A DNA stretch of 53,479 bases, taken from assembly GCA_016929905.1 (NCBI GenBank), contig JAFGHX010000090.1, positions 1 to 53,479 on the forward strand, read 5' to 3'. Source of the stretch: Kiritimatiellia bacterium (GTDB taxonomy: Bacteria; Verrucomicrobiota; Kiritimatiellia; JAFGHX01). Positions 34,262 through 44,325 of the stretch are shown one piece after another (the first letter of the stretch is position 1; each line of letters starts with the position of its first letter). Position numbers and translations under genes: made by a program. A model generated the notes under the pieces. It worked only from the letters and a program-made list of their open reading frames with translations. It did not search any database and was not told the DNA's origin.

Positions 34262-34409
34262 ATGGGCATAATAGCATATCCGCAGTGTCAGGCGCACGAG
34301 CCTGGTGCTGCCTGGCCCAAATACATTAAGGCGAGCCCTGCCCACGGGCGAAATGGAGGGCGCGGTTCCAGAGGCTGTCTCCATACCGGGGAACAGTCCT
34401 GACGGGCTC

Positions 34410-34451
34410 AACTACGAACGGCAGAGACCACCAGATATGCCGTTTGTAGTT
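34410..34451. repeat. Inverted repeat upstream of the AraC-type gene
   Basis: AACTACGAACGGCA (34410-34423) and TGCCGTTTGTAGTT (34438-34451) pair at 13 of 14 positions, with a 14-nt loop. It is about 150 nt upstream of the AraC-type start. It could be an operator or a small dispersed repeat. Confidence 0.7.
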
Positions 34452-34541
34452 AACGCCGTAAGGCGTGCGGCAACGTGCCAGTCGGGTTTTGAGACAGTGT
34501 CTGCACCCGCGCCGCGCACACGCAAGTTCACTCGCCGAAGC

Positions 34542-34561
34542 GGCCGGCGTGGAAGCCGGCC
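34542..34561 (+). repeat. GGAA-loop hairpin, type 1a
   Basis: A GGCCGGC stem, a GTGGAA loop and a GCCGGCC stem, followed by CTCCA. It is the same as the hairpin at 45527-45550 except for compensating stem changes. Confidence 0.8.
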
Positions 34562-34655
34562 CTCCACCGGATACACGAAGATGCGTGCATGTTGATCCGA
34601 AAGCCATCCAATGTCCCGAGCGGCAAGACTCTTCCGGAGACGCCGCTACTGGAAA

Positions 34656-34675
34656 CGCAGGCAGGAATGCCTGCG
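34656..34675 (-). terminator. GGAA-tetraloop hairpin at the stop codon of the DUF1961 gene
   Basis: CGCAGGCA, a GGAA loop (GNRA type) and TGCCTGCG: an 8-bp perfect stem directly next to the TAG stop (34676-34678) of the minus-strand gene. The same 20 nt occur at 44400-44419, just after the dehydrogenase stop. The position suggests a terminator or mRNA 3'-end stabiliser, without a T-tract. On the minus strand the loop reads TTCC. Confidence 0.55.
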
Positions 34676-35701
34676 CTACAGCGCCGCGATCCGCACATCG
34701 CGGTGCTGGGCGACGAAAGTCTGCACGTGCCGGAACCCGATACGCCCGGCATCAAGCCGCGGTGCCAGGGCGCCGAGATCCAGGTAGGAGCAGGCGAGCC
34801 GGCCGTCGACGTACAGGTCCAGGATCCCCTCGTGTTTCACGACGGCCGTTTCGTACCAGCGCCCCGCTTCCTGCGCGGGGTCGGAGCCGCTCGTCAACAT
34901 GACCAGGCCGGGTCCGCAGCGGCGCAGGTTCGTGTAGCCGGACCCGCCGCGCGTGAGGCTGAAATGGTAGCTGTCGAAGTAGTCGTAATAGTGCGCCATG
35001 GTCGGCCCGCTGGCGTGCTCCCATGCGGTGGCCGAGTCGAGCGGCGCGGCGCAGAGCGCGAGGATCAGCAGCCCGCGCTGCTCACCGGTCTGCGTGGCGA
35101 GGTACCGCTGGCGAAACACGAAACTGCCCGCAAGCTGCTGCTTGAGCCAGAGCCACGTCCCGCTCGTCGGCGCGGGGTTCCAGACCAGTTTGTCGGTCTT
35201 GCCGCACCATGTCGTGCCGAGTTCCGGCCCGCGCTCGACGGGCAGCCCGCGCGGGACGTCCCAGGCGCCCGAATCCTCGCACATCGAATCGCGGAACAGC
35301 TCCTCCCGCTCGGCCGCGGCGGTGAATGCGGGCGGCGCAGCGAGCAGTTGCAGCGACTTGCGCAGCTCTTTCCACTGCGCCGCCGCGAACCACGCCTCGC
35401 CCGGAAAGGATTTCCACTGGTCCGCGCCCAACCGCGGCGGTCGCTTGTCGCCTCCCATCAGCCGAACCAGTTCGTTCGCCGACCAGCGCACGTTGTTCTT
35501 CCAGAATGTCGCGTAATCCGCCGCCGGGTCCTGCGCGAGCGTGGGCCACACGGCGGGCAGCACGGGCGGCTCGGGCGCCGCCGATTCCGCGGCCTTCAGC
35601 AGGCGGTCGATCCGCGCCGAATCGATCCGGCCCGGATCCGCCGCCGCGCGCAGATCCGGCTCATGCTCGGCGATCCGCACGTTCCAGTGCGTGGTGGGCA
35701 T
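34676..35701 (-). CDS. DUF1961-like concanavalin-fold protein
   Basis: A 341-residue protein. The ATG at 35701 has GGAGGAAG 5 nt before it and is chosen over a longer open frame that reads into repeat DNA. The C-terminal 190 residues resemble DUF1961: YYDYFDSYHFSLTRG, GYTNLRRCGPGLVMLTSGSDP, RWYETAVVKHEGILDLYVDG and RIGFRHVQTFVAQHRDVRI, which is the jelly-roll layout of laminin/LamG-type carbohydrate-binding domains. The N-terminal third is helical and charged, with no recognisable domain. There is no signal peptide. It probably takes part in glycan use near the sulfatase (inference from family and neighbours). The stop codon is joined to a repeated hairpin. Confidence 0.7.
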   Translation of the reverse strand: MPTTHWNVRIAEHEPDLRAAADPGRIDSARIDRLLKAAESAAPEPPVLPAVWPTLAQDPAADYATFWKNNVRWSANELVRLMGGDKRPPRLGADQWKSFPGEAWFAAAQWKELRKSLQLLAAPPAFTAAAEREELFRDSMCEDSGAWDVPRGLPVERGPELGTTWCGKTDKLVWNPAPTSGTWLWLKQQLAGSFVFRQRYLATQTGEQRGLLILALCAAPLDSATAWEHASGPTMAHYYDYFDSYHFSLTRGGSGYTNLRRCGPGLVMLTSGSDPAQEAGRWYETAVVKHEGILDLYVDGRLACSYLDLGALAPRLDAGRIGFRHVQTFVAQHRDVRIAAL

Positions 35702-36030
35702 CGCGTCTTCCTCCTGGCATATCTGCCCGGGTGCGGGCAGGCAGGCTGTAAGCTTTGCCGAGAACCCGGCGCACAGGCCAGCTTGCGGGCCCCTGGAGGG
35801 CGAGCGTCTCGCGAGCCGGGTTCCCGGGATACCCTCGAGGTATAGCATACCGGCCGCAGACGGGGAATACCGAAGTTCTGATGGCGGCACGCAGTCGGCG
35901 AAGCCGGGCCTACTCGGCAGCACGGCGTGAAACGGGGTGTCGTGCCTGGACTCCCGAAATTCGGAACTTTTCGAATCATTCTGCGTCTATATAATGGTAC
36001 GGCTGCGCCCTGATCACGAACGGAGGAATC
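35702..36030. other. Divergent intergenic region with a damaged palindrome arm
   Basis: It holds a single arm of the GCTCGCGAGGACG family at 35794-35818, with a small deletion and no partner arm, flanked by AGAACCCGGC-type repeat DNA. The right end contains the promoter of the 2097-residue protein gene. Confidence 0.6.
35968..35995 (+). promoter_or_regulatory. Promoter of the 2097-residue protein gene
   Basis: A perfect TATAAT (35990-35995) lies 36 nt before the ATG. The -35 region at 16-nt spacing, TTTTCG (35968-35973), is a moderate match. A strong GGAGGAATC Shine-Dalgarno sequence follows. Confidence 0.5.
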
Positions 36031-39000
36031 ATGAAACGAGTATTGACGACGGCTCTGGCCCTGACCCTTCTGACCTGCGCGACCTGCACCGAAGCCGGCG
36101 AGATTGGATTCGTCGAGGCGTTCAGCCTGGCACCGGACCGCTCGGTACCGCTCAAGCAGCTGATCCCGGGCACGGAAGAGTACTACTATTACCACTGTCT
36201 CCACTACCAGCACACGGGCGACTACGCGAAGGTGCACGAACTGCTGGCGCAATGGATCAAGCGGCACCGGTACACGGAGCGGGTGAAGGAGCTGCAGAAC
36301 CGGCAGGCGCTGCTGGAGTATGCGCGCGACCCGCAGAAGTCGCTGGCCCACATCCGCAACCGGCTGAACCTGCAGTTTGCGCACCAGAAGCGCGAGCTGG
36401 ACCGCAAGCCGGCGCATCCGACCCGGCTCGATCCGGCCCTGATCAGCCGGGCGACCCTCACGCGGCGCGCGTTCGCGGAATACAGCAACCTGAACGGGTT
36501 CGAGGATTCCGCGCTGGACTTCCTCGTGGCGCAACCGCTCGACCCGGACCGGCGGCGCGACCTGCTGCGCCGGCTCGAGCGGCCGGACTATCCGGGCCTG
36601 GCCCGGCTGGTCGTGGACGACCTGAACCACGCGCACAGCGGCGGGTTCGGCTCGCACAGGCTCCATCGCGAGCTGCTTCTGGCGCAACTGGACGAATGCC
36701 TGGCGCTCATGCCCGGGCTGCTCAACAACGAAAACTTCGTTCAGGCCTACCTGACGAAGCTGCACCCGTCCCCCGACGTGCAGTGGCCGCACGACCCGGC
36801 GGAGAAGCAGGCGTTTCTCGACCGGCAGTGGCAATTCGTGCAGCGGCTGGCACCGGCCCACAACTCGCTCAAGGCGCACGTGCTGTACCAGCGTCTGGCG
36901 CTCGACCGCAGCCGCGGCGCGTACGACCGGGCCCGCTTCATGGCGTACATCCAGCTCCCGCGCAACGTGCCGTACATCAACACCGACTATGTCCGGCGGC
37001 CTGAGCACCGCAACAACCGCGCGGACCTGCGCGCCGAGTTCGGCGCGTACACGCTGCTGCCGGCGATCGGCGACGACGAACAGCTCGTGCGCGACTATCT
37101 CGAACACTTCCTCGTGCAGGCGCCCGACTACGACGCGTTCCTGCCCTACATCCGGCAGAGCTATCTCCAGGAACTGTTCGCCGAGACGAAGATCGTCAAC
37201 GGGATCGGCGACATGGAACAGTGGTACTCGCTGCTGCCGCCCGCCCGGTACAAGGCCCTGAAGGAGCGGGTCGACATCGAGTTCCTGCCGGCGAACCCGG
37301 ACCGGTTCGCGGTCGGGGACCCGGTCGAGCTGGAGGTAGCGGTCAAGAACGTCGAGAAACTGATCGTAAAGACCTACGAGATCAACGCGCTGAACTACTA
37401 CCGCGAGAAGAAGGCGGAGATCTCGACGGGCATCGACCTGGACGGGCTCGTGGCGAACGACGAGCGGCTGGTCGCGTACACGCAGGTCCCGCTGCGCCGG
37501 CACGTGGAGCGGTTCGCGTTCCCGCGGATCGACCGGCCGGGCGTGTGGGTCGTCGAATTCATCGGCAACGGGCGCAGCAGCCGCGCGCTCATCCGCAAGG
37601 GCCGGCTCACGTTCACCGAACGCACGGGCGCCGCCGGGCACGTGTTCCGGGTCTACGACGAGGCCGGCCGGCGCGTGAAGGACGCCCAGCTCCAGGTCGC
37701 CGGGCACGCGTACACGCCCGACGCGGCCGGCGAGATCGTCGTGCCCTACAGCACCCGCCCGGGCCGGCAGCCGGTCATCGTCCGGCAGGGCGACTTCGCC
37801 GCGCTGCACGAGTTCGCGCATGCCCCGGAACACTACGCGCTCGCCGCCGGGATCCACGCGGACCGCGAAGCCCTGCTCGCCGGGCAGGTCTGCAAGGTGC
37901 TGGTCCGGCCCGAGCTGACGCTGAACGGGATTCCCGTCGACATCGGTCTGCTGGAGGAAGCCGCCTTCTCGGTCCAGGCCACCGACTACGAGGGCACCGG
38001 CACCACGAAGGACATGCGCGCGTTCGAACTGCACAACGATCGCGAAGCCGTCTGCGAGTTCACCGTCCCGCCGAAACTGGCCACGCTCGTCTTCACGCTC
38101 AGCGGGAAGGTCCAGAGCCTGACGACCGACAAGAAGGTCCCGCTTGCGACCTCGGTCTCGATGGGCGTGAACGGCATCGAGCGCACCGAGCAGGTGGACT
38201 GCCTGCACCTGCGGCACGCCGAGGCCGGCTACTCGCTGGAACTGCTCGGCAAGACGGGCGAGCCGAAGCCGGACCGCCCGGTCCAGCTCGAGCTGAAACA
38301 CCGCGATTTCAAGAAGACGGTGCACGCGACGGTGCAGACGGACGAACACGGCCGGATCGAGCTGGGCGAACTGGGCGACATCGTCGCGCTGACCGCCACG
38401 GGACCCGACGGGCCGGCGCTGAGCTGGGCGCCGGAACCGGACCGGCATTCCTACTCCGGCACCGTGCACGGGCGGGTCGGCGAGGCGCTCACCGTCCCGG
38501 TCATGGCGCCCGAGTCGCTGGGCAAGGAGGAGGTCGTCTCGCTGCTCGAACTGCGCGGCGACACGTTCGCGCGCGACTGCCGCGACAGCGTGCAGGTGCG
38601 GGACGGGTTCCTCTCGGTCGAGGATCTGCCGGCCGGCGATTACGACCTGTGGCTGAAACGCAGCGACACGCGCATCCGGGTGCGGCTGACCCGCGGCGAA
38701 CGCGACGGCGCCGTCCTGGTCTCACGCGACCGCTGCCTGGAGACCGTGAACGAACGCCCGCTCCAGATCGCGCAGATTGGCGCGGACAAGAGCCGGCAGG
38801 GCAACCTGCGCATTGCGCTGCGCAACGCGGCGGATACCGCCCGCGTGCACGTGCTGGCCACCCGCTACGTGCCGGCGCACGACAGTTTCGCGTGCATCGG
38901 GGCGCCGGCCGTGCCGGCGCCGGGCCTGATCGCGTTGAACCCGCGCCTGTCGCAGTATCTCTCGGGCCGCAACATCGGCGATGAGTACCGGTACGTGCTG

Positions 39001-42000
39001 GAGCGCAAGTACGCGCAGAAATTCCCGGGCAACCTGCTCAAGCGCCCCTCGCTCCTGCTCGCACCCTGGAGCCTGCGCAAGACGGAGGCGGGCAAAGACA
39101 AAGCCCAGGCGGGCGAAGCCTGGGCCGAGGAGCCCGCGCCGATGGCACAGGGGCTCGCGGCCAAACCCAGGAGCCCCGCGCCGGGCCGGGCCGCCGGGCA
39201 GGGGGCGGCCGGCGCCGGCGGCGATTTCGCCGGCTTCGATTTCCTGCCGCAGACCACGCTCATCCTCGCCAATCTGCGGCCGGACAAGGACGGCGTGGTC
39301 AGCGTCGAACTCGCCGCGCTCGGGGCCAGGCAGCACGTTCATGTGCTGGCGGTCGACGCGCAGAACACGGTCTATCGCCAAGTCGCGCTGCCCGCCGCGC
39401 CGGAACGGTTCAAGGACCTGCGGCTGGCCCGGCCGCTGGACGTCGCCCGGCACTTCAGCGAGCAGAAGAACATCACCGCCGTCGCGGCCGGCACGGAGTT
39501 CGCGATCGAAGACACGAGCACGGCCGAGATGGAAGTGTACGACACGCTCGCGGCCGTGCACGCGCTGTTCACCACGCTGAGCGGCGATGCGACCTTGGCC
39601 GAATTCGCGTTCGTGCTCAACTGGCCGGACCTGAACCCGGAGCAGAAGCGCGAGCTGTACTCGCGCTATGCCTGCCACGAACTCAACTTCTTCCTCTGCA
39701 GGAAGGACCCGGCCTTCTTCGCGGCCGTCGTGAAGCCGCACATCCGGAACAAGAAGGACAAGACGTTCCTGGACCACTGGCTGATCGAGGACGACCTTGC
39801 CCCCTGGCTCGAGCCCTGGGCGTACGGGCGGCTCAACATCGTGGAGCGCATCCTGCTGGCGCAGCGGCTGCGCGCGGAGGCCGCGCCGACCGCGCGGCAC
39901 GTCAAGGACCTCTACGACCTGATCCCGCCCGATCTCGAGCGGTTCAACCACCTGTTCGACACGGCGCTGAAACGCGGCGCGCTGGAAACGGCGGCCAAGT
40001 TCGACATGGCCTTCGGCGATGCCGCGCCCGCGCCGGAAGGATGGGCGGCCCCGACCGGGCTGGGCGGCGGGGCGGCGCACGCGTTCGCCGCGCTCGGCGC
40101 CGTCAGGATGGAGGCTGACATGGACGAAATCCGGCCGGCCGCCGCGCCGGCCGAGGCCGAAGAGAAGGCCCTGCTGCGGGAAGCGACGCGGCCGTCGGTC
40201 GCGGCCGAAGCCCGGCGCGACGTGCGCCGGCGCAAGGAAGTCCGCCGGCTGTACCGCAAGCTGGACAAGACCGAAGAATGGGTCGAGAACAACTATTACC
40301 ATCTCCCGATCGAGGAACACCTGGGCGCGCGCGTGAGCGTGAACGGGTTCTGGCAGGACTACGCCGCGCACGCCGGCGGCGCGCCGTTCGTCTCGACCCG
40401 CCTCGCGGAGGCGGCCGGCAACTTCACGGAGATGCTGTTCGCGCTGGGCGTGCTCGATCTCCCGTTCAAGGCGGCGGACCACAAGACCGCGCGGACCGAC
40501 GCGCGGCTCGCGCTCACGCCCGGCTCCGCGGTCGTCGTCTTCCACAAGGAGATCCGCGAGGCGCGGCCGGCGGCGGAGCAGCTCCCGATCCTGGTAAGCC
40601 AGAACTTCTTCGCGCACGACGACCGGTACCGCCACGAGAACAACGAGCGGTTCGACAAGTTCGTGAAGGACGAGTTCCGGTCCGGCCGCACCTACGGCGC
40701 GCAGGTCGTGCTGACGAACCCCACCTCGGCCCGGCGCAAGGTGGACGTGCTGCTCCAGATCCCGAGCGGCGCGCTCCCGGTCCTGCGCGGCTTCTACACG
40801 CGCAGCTTCCATTGCCGGCTCGAGCCCTACTCCACCCGCACGCTCGAGTACCGGTTCTACTTCCCGGCGGCGGGCACCTACACGCACTACCCCGTTCACG
40901 TGGCGGAGAACGAGACCCTGATCGGGTTCACCGCGCCGTTCACCTTCAACGTGGTCGACACGCTCACGAAGATCGACCGGGATTCCTGGCCCTACATCTC
41001 GCAGAACGGGTCGAACGACGATGTGCTGCGCTACCTGCGCGAGCACAACGTCGAGCGGCTCGACCTCGAGCTGATCGCCTTCCGCATGCGCGACAAGGCG
41101 TTCTTCAGCCGGGCGCTCGCCCTGCTCGAGGCGCGGCACGTCTATCACGACACGCTCTGGTCCTACGGCATCTACCACGACGCGACGCCCGCCGCGCGCG
41201 CCTATCTGCAGCACTCCCCGTTCGCGGAGCAGTGCGGCCTGTTCATCGATACGCCGCTGCTCACGCTCGATCCCGTACGCCGGCACGTCTACCAGCACAA
41301 GGAGTACTGGCCGCTCGTCAATGCGCGCACCTATCAGCTCGGCGCCACGCGCAAGATCCTGAACGAGCCGTTCTTCGCGCAGTACACGCAGTGGCTCGAG
41401 TATCTGGCCTACCGCCCGGCGCTGTCCGACACGGAGAACATGGCCGTCACCGTCTATCTGCTGCTGCAGGACCGGGTTGCGGACGCGTTGGACCGGTTCG
41501 CCCTCGTTGACCGCGCCGCGATCGCGCCCGCCGTTCAGTACGACTACCTGCAGGCCTATCTCGCGCTCTGCGCCGAGAAGCCGCAGGCGGCGCGCACGAC
41601 GGCGGAACGGTACCGCGACTACGGCGTCGACCGCTGGCGCAACCTGTTCGGCGATATCCTGGCGCAACTCGACGAAATCGAGGGCAAGACGGCGGCGGTC
41701 GTCGACCAGGAGGACCGAACCCAGATCCAGACGCGGCTCGCCGACACGGCGGCCGGGCTCGAGTTCAGCGTGGAGGACCGGCGCATCAGCGTGCAGTACC
41801 AGAACCTCGCCGCCTGCACGGTCAACTACTACCTGATGGACATCGAGCTGCTGTTCTCGCGCAACCCGTTCGTGCAGGAGGTCTCCGGCCAGTTCTCGAT
41901 CATCCGCCCGAACGCCTCGAAACGGATCGAGCTGCCGGCGGACCAGCACACGCTGACCTTCGAGCTGCCGGCCGAGTTCCGGGCCAGCAACGTGATGATC

Positions 42001-42324
42001 GAGATCACCGGCGGCGGCGTGACCAAGGCGCAGGCCTACTATCCGCACTCGCTCGGCATCCGGATCCTGGAGAACTACGGGCAGATCCGCATCACCGACG
42101 CCAACACGCAGGGGCCGCTCGCGAAAGTGTACGTCAAAGTGCACGCGCGCATGAAGGACGGCCGCGTCGAGTTCTACAAGGACGGCTACACCGACCTGCG
42201 CGGCCGGTTCGACTACACCTCGCTCAACACCGATGAGCTGGACCAGGTCGCCCGGTTCGCGATCCTGATCCTGAGCGAGGCGCACGGCGCGGTCGTGCGG
42301 GAGGCGAACCCGCCGAAGATGTAG
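36031..42324 (+). CDS. Giant secreted protein with macroglobulin-like domains (2097 residues)
   Basis: GGAGGAATC precedes the ATG. The signal peptide is MKRVLTTALALTLLTCATCTEAG. Residues about 40-400 are helical. Residues about 415-530 resemble a macroglobulin (MG) domain of bacterial alpha-2-macroglobulin-type proteins: a DIEFLPANPDRFAVGDPVEL start, LVAYTQVPLRRH, VVEFIGNGRSSRALIRKG. More beta domains follow to about 1000 (a carboxypeptidase-regulatory-like one near 750-900), then a low-complexity Ala/Gly/Pro stretch (about 1020-1060). The C-terminal thousand residues contain conserved-looking blocks such as YTRSFHCRLEPYSTRTLEYRF and YKDGYTDLRGRFDYTSL. I see no thioester motif (CxEQ) and no protease domain. 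I believe large proteins of this plan occur in other PVC bacteria, but I cannot name a function. Confidence 0.75.
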   Translation: MKRVLTTALALTLLTCATCTEAGEIGFVEAFSLAPDRSVPLKQLIPGTEEYYYYHCLHYQHTGDYAKVHELLAQWIKRHRYTERVKELQNRQALLEYARDPQKSLAHIRNRLNLQFAHQKRELDRKPAHPTRLDPALISRATLTRRAFAEYSNLNGFEDSALDFLVAQPLDPDRRRDLLRRLERPDYPGLARLVVDDLNHAHSGGFGSHRLHRELLLAQLDECLALMPGLLNNENFVQAYLTKLHPSPDVQWPHDPAEKQAFLDRQWQFVQRLAPAHNSLKAHVLYQRLALDRSRGAYDRARFMAYIQLPRNVPYINTDYVRRPEHRNNRADLRAEFGAYTLLPAIGDDEQLVRDYLEHFLVQAPDYDAFLPYIRQSYLQELFAETKIVNGIGDMEQWYSLLPPARYKALKERVDIEFLPANPDRFAVGDPVELEVAVKNVEKLIVKTYEINALNYYREKKAEISTGIDLDGLVANDERLVAYTQVPLRRHVERFAFPRIDRPGVWVVEFIGNGRSSRALIRKGRLTFTERTGAAGHVFRVYDEAGRRVKDAQLQVAGHAYTPDAAGEIVVPYSTRPGRQPVIVRQGDFAALHEFAHAPEHYALAAGIHADREALLAGQVCKVLVRPELTLNGIPVDIGLLEEAAFSVQATDYEGTGTTKDMRAFELHNDREAVCEFTVPPKLATLVFTLSGKVQSLTTDKKVPLATSVSMGVNGIERTEQVDCLHLRHAEAGYSLELLGKTGEPKPDRPVQLELKHRDFKKTVHATVQTDEHGRIELGELGDIVALTATGPDGPALSWAPEPDRHSYSGTVHGRVGEALTVPVMAPESLGKEEVVSLLELRGDTFARDCRDSVQVRDGFLSVEDLPAGDYDLWLKRSDTRIRVRLTRGERDGAVLVSRDRCLETVNERPLQIAQIGADKSRQGNLRIALRNAADTARVHVLATRYVPAHDSFACIGAPAVPAPGLIALNPRLSQYLSGRNIGDEYRYVLERKYAQKFPGNLLKRPSLLLAPWSLRKTEAGKDKAQAGEAWAEEPAPMAQGLAAKPRSPAPGRAAGQGAAGAGGDFAGFDFLPQTTLILANLRPDKDGVVSVELAALGARQHVHVLAVDAQNTVYRQVALPAAPERFKDLRLARPLDVARHFSEQKNITAVAAGTEFAIEDTSTAEMEVYDTLAAVHALFTTLSGDATLAEFAFVLNWPDLNPEQKRELYSRYACHELNFFLCRKDPAFFAAVVKPHIRNKKDKTFLDHWLIEDDLAPWLEPWAYGRLNIVERILLAQRLRAEAAPTARHVKDLYDLIPPDLERFNHLFDTALKRGALETAAKFDMAFGDAAPAPEGWAAPTGLGGGAAHAFAALGAVRMEADMDEIRPAAAPAEAEEKALLREATRPSVAAEARRDVRRRKEVRRLYRKLDKTEEWVENNYYHLPIEEHLGARVSVNGFWQDYAAHAGGAPFVSTRLAEAAGNFTEMLFALGVLDLPFKAADHKTARTDARLALTPGSAVVVFHKEIREARPAAEQLPILVSQNFFAHDDRYRHENNERFDKFVKDEFRSGRTYGAQVVLTNPTSARRKVDVLLQIPSGALPVLRGFYTRSFHCRLEPYSTRTLEYRFYFPAAGTYTHYPVHVAENETLIGFTAPFTFNVVDTLTKIDRDSWPYISQNGSNDDVLRYLREHNVERLDLELIAFRMRDKAFFSRALALLEARHVYHDTLWSYGIYHDATPAARAYLQHSPFAEQCGLFIDTPLLTLDPVRRHVYQHKEYWPLVNARTYQLGATRKILNEPFFAQYTQWLEYLAYRPALSDTENMAVTVYLLLQDRVADALDRFALVDRAAIAPAVQYDYLQAYLALCAEKPQAARTTAERYRDYGVDRWRNLFGDILAQLDEIEGKTAAVVDQEDRTQIQTRLADTAAGLEFSVEDRRISVQYQNLAACTVNYYLMDIELLFSRNPFVQEVSGQFSIIRPNASKRIELPADQHTLTFELPAEFRASNVMIEITGGGVTKAQAYYPHSLGIRILENYGQIRITDANTQGPLAKVYVKVHARMKDGRVEFYKDGYTDLRGRFDYTSLNTDELDQVARFAILILSEAHGAVVREANPPKM

Positions 42325-42337
42325 GAAGCGGGGAGGT

Positions 42338-42370
42338 TGGAAACTGGAAACTGGAAACTGGAAACTGGAA
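42338..42370. repeat. Short heptamer array (GGAAACT)
   Basis: Four GGAAACT units 14 nt after the stop codon of the giant gene, complementary in sense to the TTTCCAG arrays at 42684-42796 and 49491-49593. Confidence 0.85.
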
Positions 42371-42410
42371 TCGGTTCCGTGTGTTCGCAACGCGGGCTTC
42401 GCCCGCAACC

Positions 42411-42500
42411 CAGAGGTCAGAGGTCGGAGATCAGAGGTCAGCGGCTTTCCAGCAAGCATGGCGTTCTGCCTGACCTCTGACTTCTGACATCTGACCTCTT
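42411..42500. repeat. Inverted pair of heptamer arrays (AGAGGTC / TGACCTC)
   Basis: About four AGAGGTC-type units (42411-42444) face about four TGACCTC-type units (42471-42500), so a transcript could fold the two arrays on each other. Confidence 0.8.
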
Positions 42501-42683
42501 AAGGGCGAAAATTTCTTGTCTTTCGTTGCAGTTCTCGACAACTGAGCCCTAAGGGTTCGCGCAGAAACAGGTTCACATTTTCTGGCGGCTATTTTGCCCA
42601 TGCTCAAGGCGTTCGCGAGGGGCAATCCCCGCAGCTGGCCCATCGTTCCAACCTCGACTGTGCCGGCGCCACCCTAACCCGTT

Positions 42684-42796
<113 letters not shown>

Positions 42797-42809
42797 CCAC
42801 TCTCCGCCA

Positions 42810-44219
42810 CTAGCCCGTGGCGATGGGCTGCGGCAGTGCTCGCTCGATCTCCCCGATCCGGTAGCCGAACCCGGGGCCGGAGACGGTGGACAAGTCGAGC
42901 ATGCCGTCGCGCCGGTCGTACAGCCCGGGGTGGACGGCTTTTTCCGGTGCGGACGCGCCGGGCGCGTGGAACTGCATGGAGTTGGTTTCGACCCCCATGA
43001 TCGTACCGGCATAGGCGCAGAGCAGCACGTGCGGGATCTGGGCGAGCATCGGGTTGGTGAGGTCCTGGACCATGAGCGTCATGCCGTGCGCCTTGGCCCA
43101 GCACAGGGAGAGCAACGCGCCGGTCTGTGTCTTGCAGGTCTTCAGCGCGACGCCGGTCCAGCCGAGTTGTCGGCCGAGTTGGACGATCCGCCAGTCGTGC
43201 GCGCTCTCGTCCATGAACAGCGGCTTGCGGGCCGAGACGCTGTGCACGTCGATCTGGTTCTTCTCGAGGTCATAGGGGAACGGCTGCTCGACGTAGAGGA
43301 TCATCTGGTACGCCGCCGGCTCTTCGCGCATGAGCCGGTCCAGAATCGCGTTCACATAGCCGGGCTCCGACACGGTGCAGTTGAAGTCGGCGGTCAGCCA
43401 GGTGACGCCGAGCGGCTTCCCGATCCGGGTCACGCGCACGATCCGGTCGTAGTCCCATTCCGGGTCGTTCCCGCGCAGCTTGATCTTCAGGCATTTCAGG
43501 CCGTCGCGCTTGATCCAGTCCGGCAGCAGGACAGGGACCCCGTCGTCGGGCTCGGTGCCGGTCAGCTCCGACGGGTCCAGCGCATCGAGCCCGCCGACCA
43601 GGTGCCAGGCCGGCACGTTGTCGGGCCTGGGGCGCACGAAGAAGTCCTCCGGGTATTGGTTCTCGAAGGCGACATTCGCGTCCGGCGCCGGGGTGAGATA
43701 GGCGGCGAGGTCCCGGTTCATGTACTCGGCGTTGTACGTTTCGTAGGTCGGCCGCTCGAGCAGGACGCCGTAGGCGTCGTGCAGCGCCTGGTCGAAAGCC
43801 GAGTTGCAGACCAGGGCCGCCAACCGCGGCATGGGCTCCTTGCCCGTGCGGGTCGCGTTGAACGCCTCGAGCAGCGCCGGCAGGCGCGTCTCGAGGAACG
43901 CATGGCCGATCTCCAGCGGGTGGCCCGCCGCGTCGAACCCGGCCCATGCCTTCGTGAGCGCGCGGCAGAATTCGCCCATCGCGTCGGCACGGTCGCCCGA
44001 CGCCGTCTCGCTCGGCCAGGACCAGAGCACGGCGCGCGGGGTCTCGCCCCACCCTTCCGCCGCGCGGCCGGCGGCGTCCGCCACGCGGAGCCGGACCCGG
44101 ATGCAGGAGCCGCCCGCCTTCTTTGGAGTCTCCTTGCCGAACTTCAGCCGCAGCCGGCCTTCGACCGGCACGACATACAGCTCGGCCCCCGTCACATGCA
44201 CATCGGTACGCTTGCCCAT
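42810..44219 (-). CDS. Enolase-superfamily enzyme (mandelate racemase / muconate cycloisomerase type)
   Basis: A 469-residue protein. The ATG at 44219 has GGAGG 8-9 nt before it; a longer frame to 44312 is not needed. The barrel carries the superfamily residues: K245-x-K247 in LKIKLRG (general base), metal ligands D278 in TADFN, E311 in VEQPF and D337 in MDESAHD, and K360 in ALKTCKT on the opposite face. This K/K arrangement is that of the muconate cycloisomerase subgroup, which includes dipeptide epimerases and several sugar-acid enzymes. At 469 residues it is longer than the usual 360-400, with an extra N-terminal segment and a PHVLLCAYAGTIMGVETNSMQ C-terminal block. Substrate unknown; the dehydrogenase directly upstream on the same strand suggests hydroxy-acid metabolism. 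Confidence 0.85.
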   Translation of the reverse strand: MGKRTDVHVTGAELYVVPVEGRLRLKFGKETPKKAGGSCIRVRLRVADAAGRAAEGWGETPRAVLWSWPSETASGDRADAMGEFCRALTKAWAGFDAAGHPLEIGHAFLETRLPALLEAFNATRTGKEPMPRLAALVCNSAFDQALHDAYGVLLERPTYETYNAEYMNRDLAAYLTPAPDANVAFENQYPEDFFVRPRPDNVPAWHLVGGLDALDPSELTGTEPDDGVPVLLPDWIKRDGLKCLKIKLRGNDPEWDYDRIVRVTRIGKPLGVTWLTADFNCTVSEPGYVNAILDRLMREEPAAYQMILYVEQPFPYDLEKNQIDVHSVSARKPLFMDESAHDWRIVQLGRQLGWTGVALKTCKTQTGALLSLCWAKAHGMTLMVQDLTNPMLAQIPHVLLCAYAGTIMGVETNSMQFHAPGASAPEKAVHPGLYDRRDGMLDLSTVSGPGFGYRIGEIERALPQPIATG

Positions 44220-44325
44220 CTGATTTGTCCTCCTTGCCGAACGTGATGAAAGGGAAATCGACGTCTTGCGCTGCCCCGTCGTACACCGGGCCGGGCGTTT
44301 TGTCCAGCACAACCGGGCAGCGGAA

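Noticed and set aside
38722..42459. Long minus-strand frame opposite the 2097-residue protein, and a similar plus-strand frame opposite the GH2-like gene (49659-52838)
   Set aside because: Both are Arg/Val/His-rich with no recognisable motif; the opposite frames have signal peptides and family motifs.
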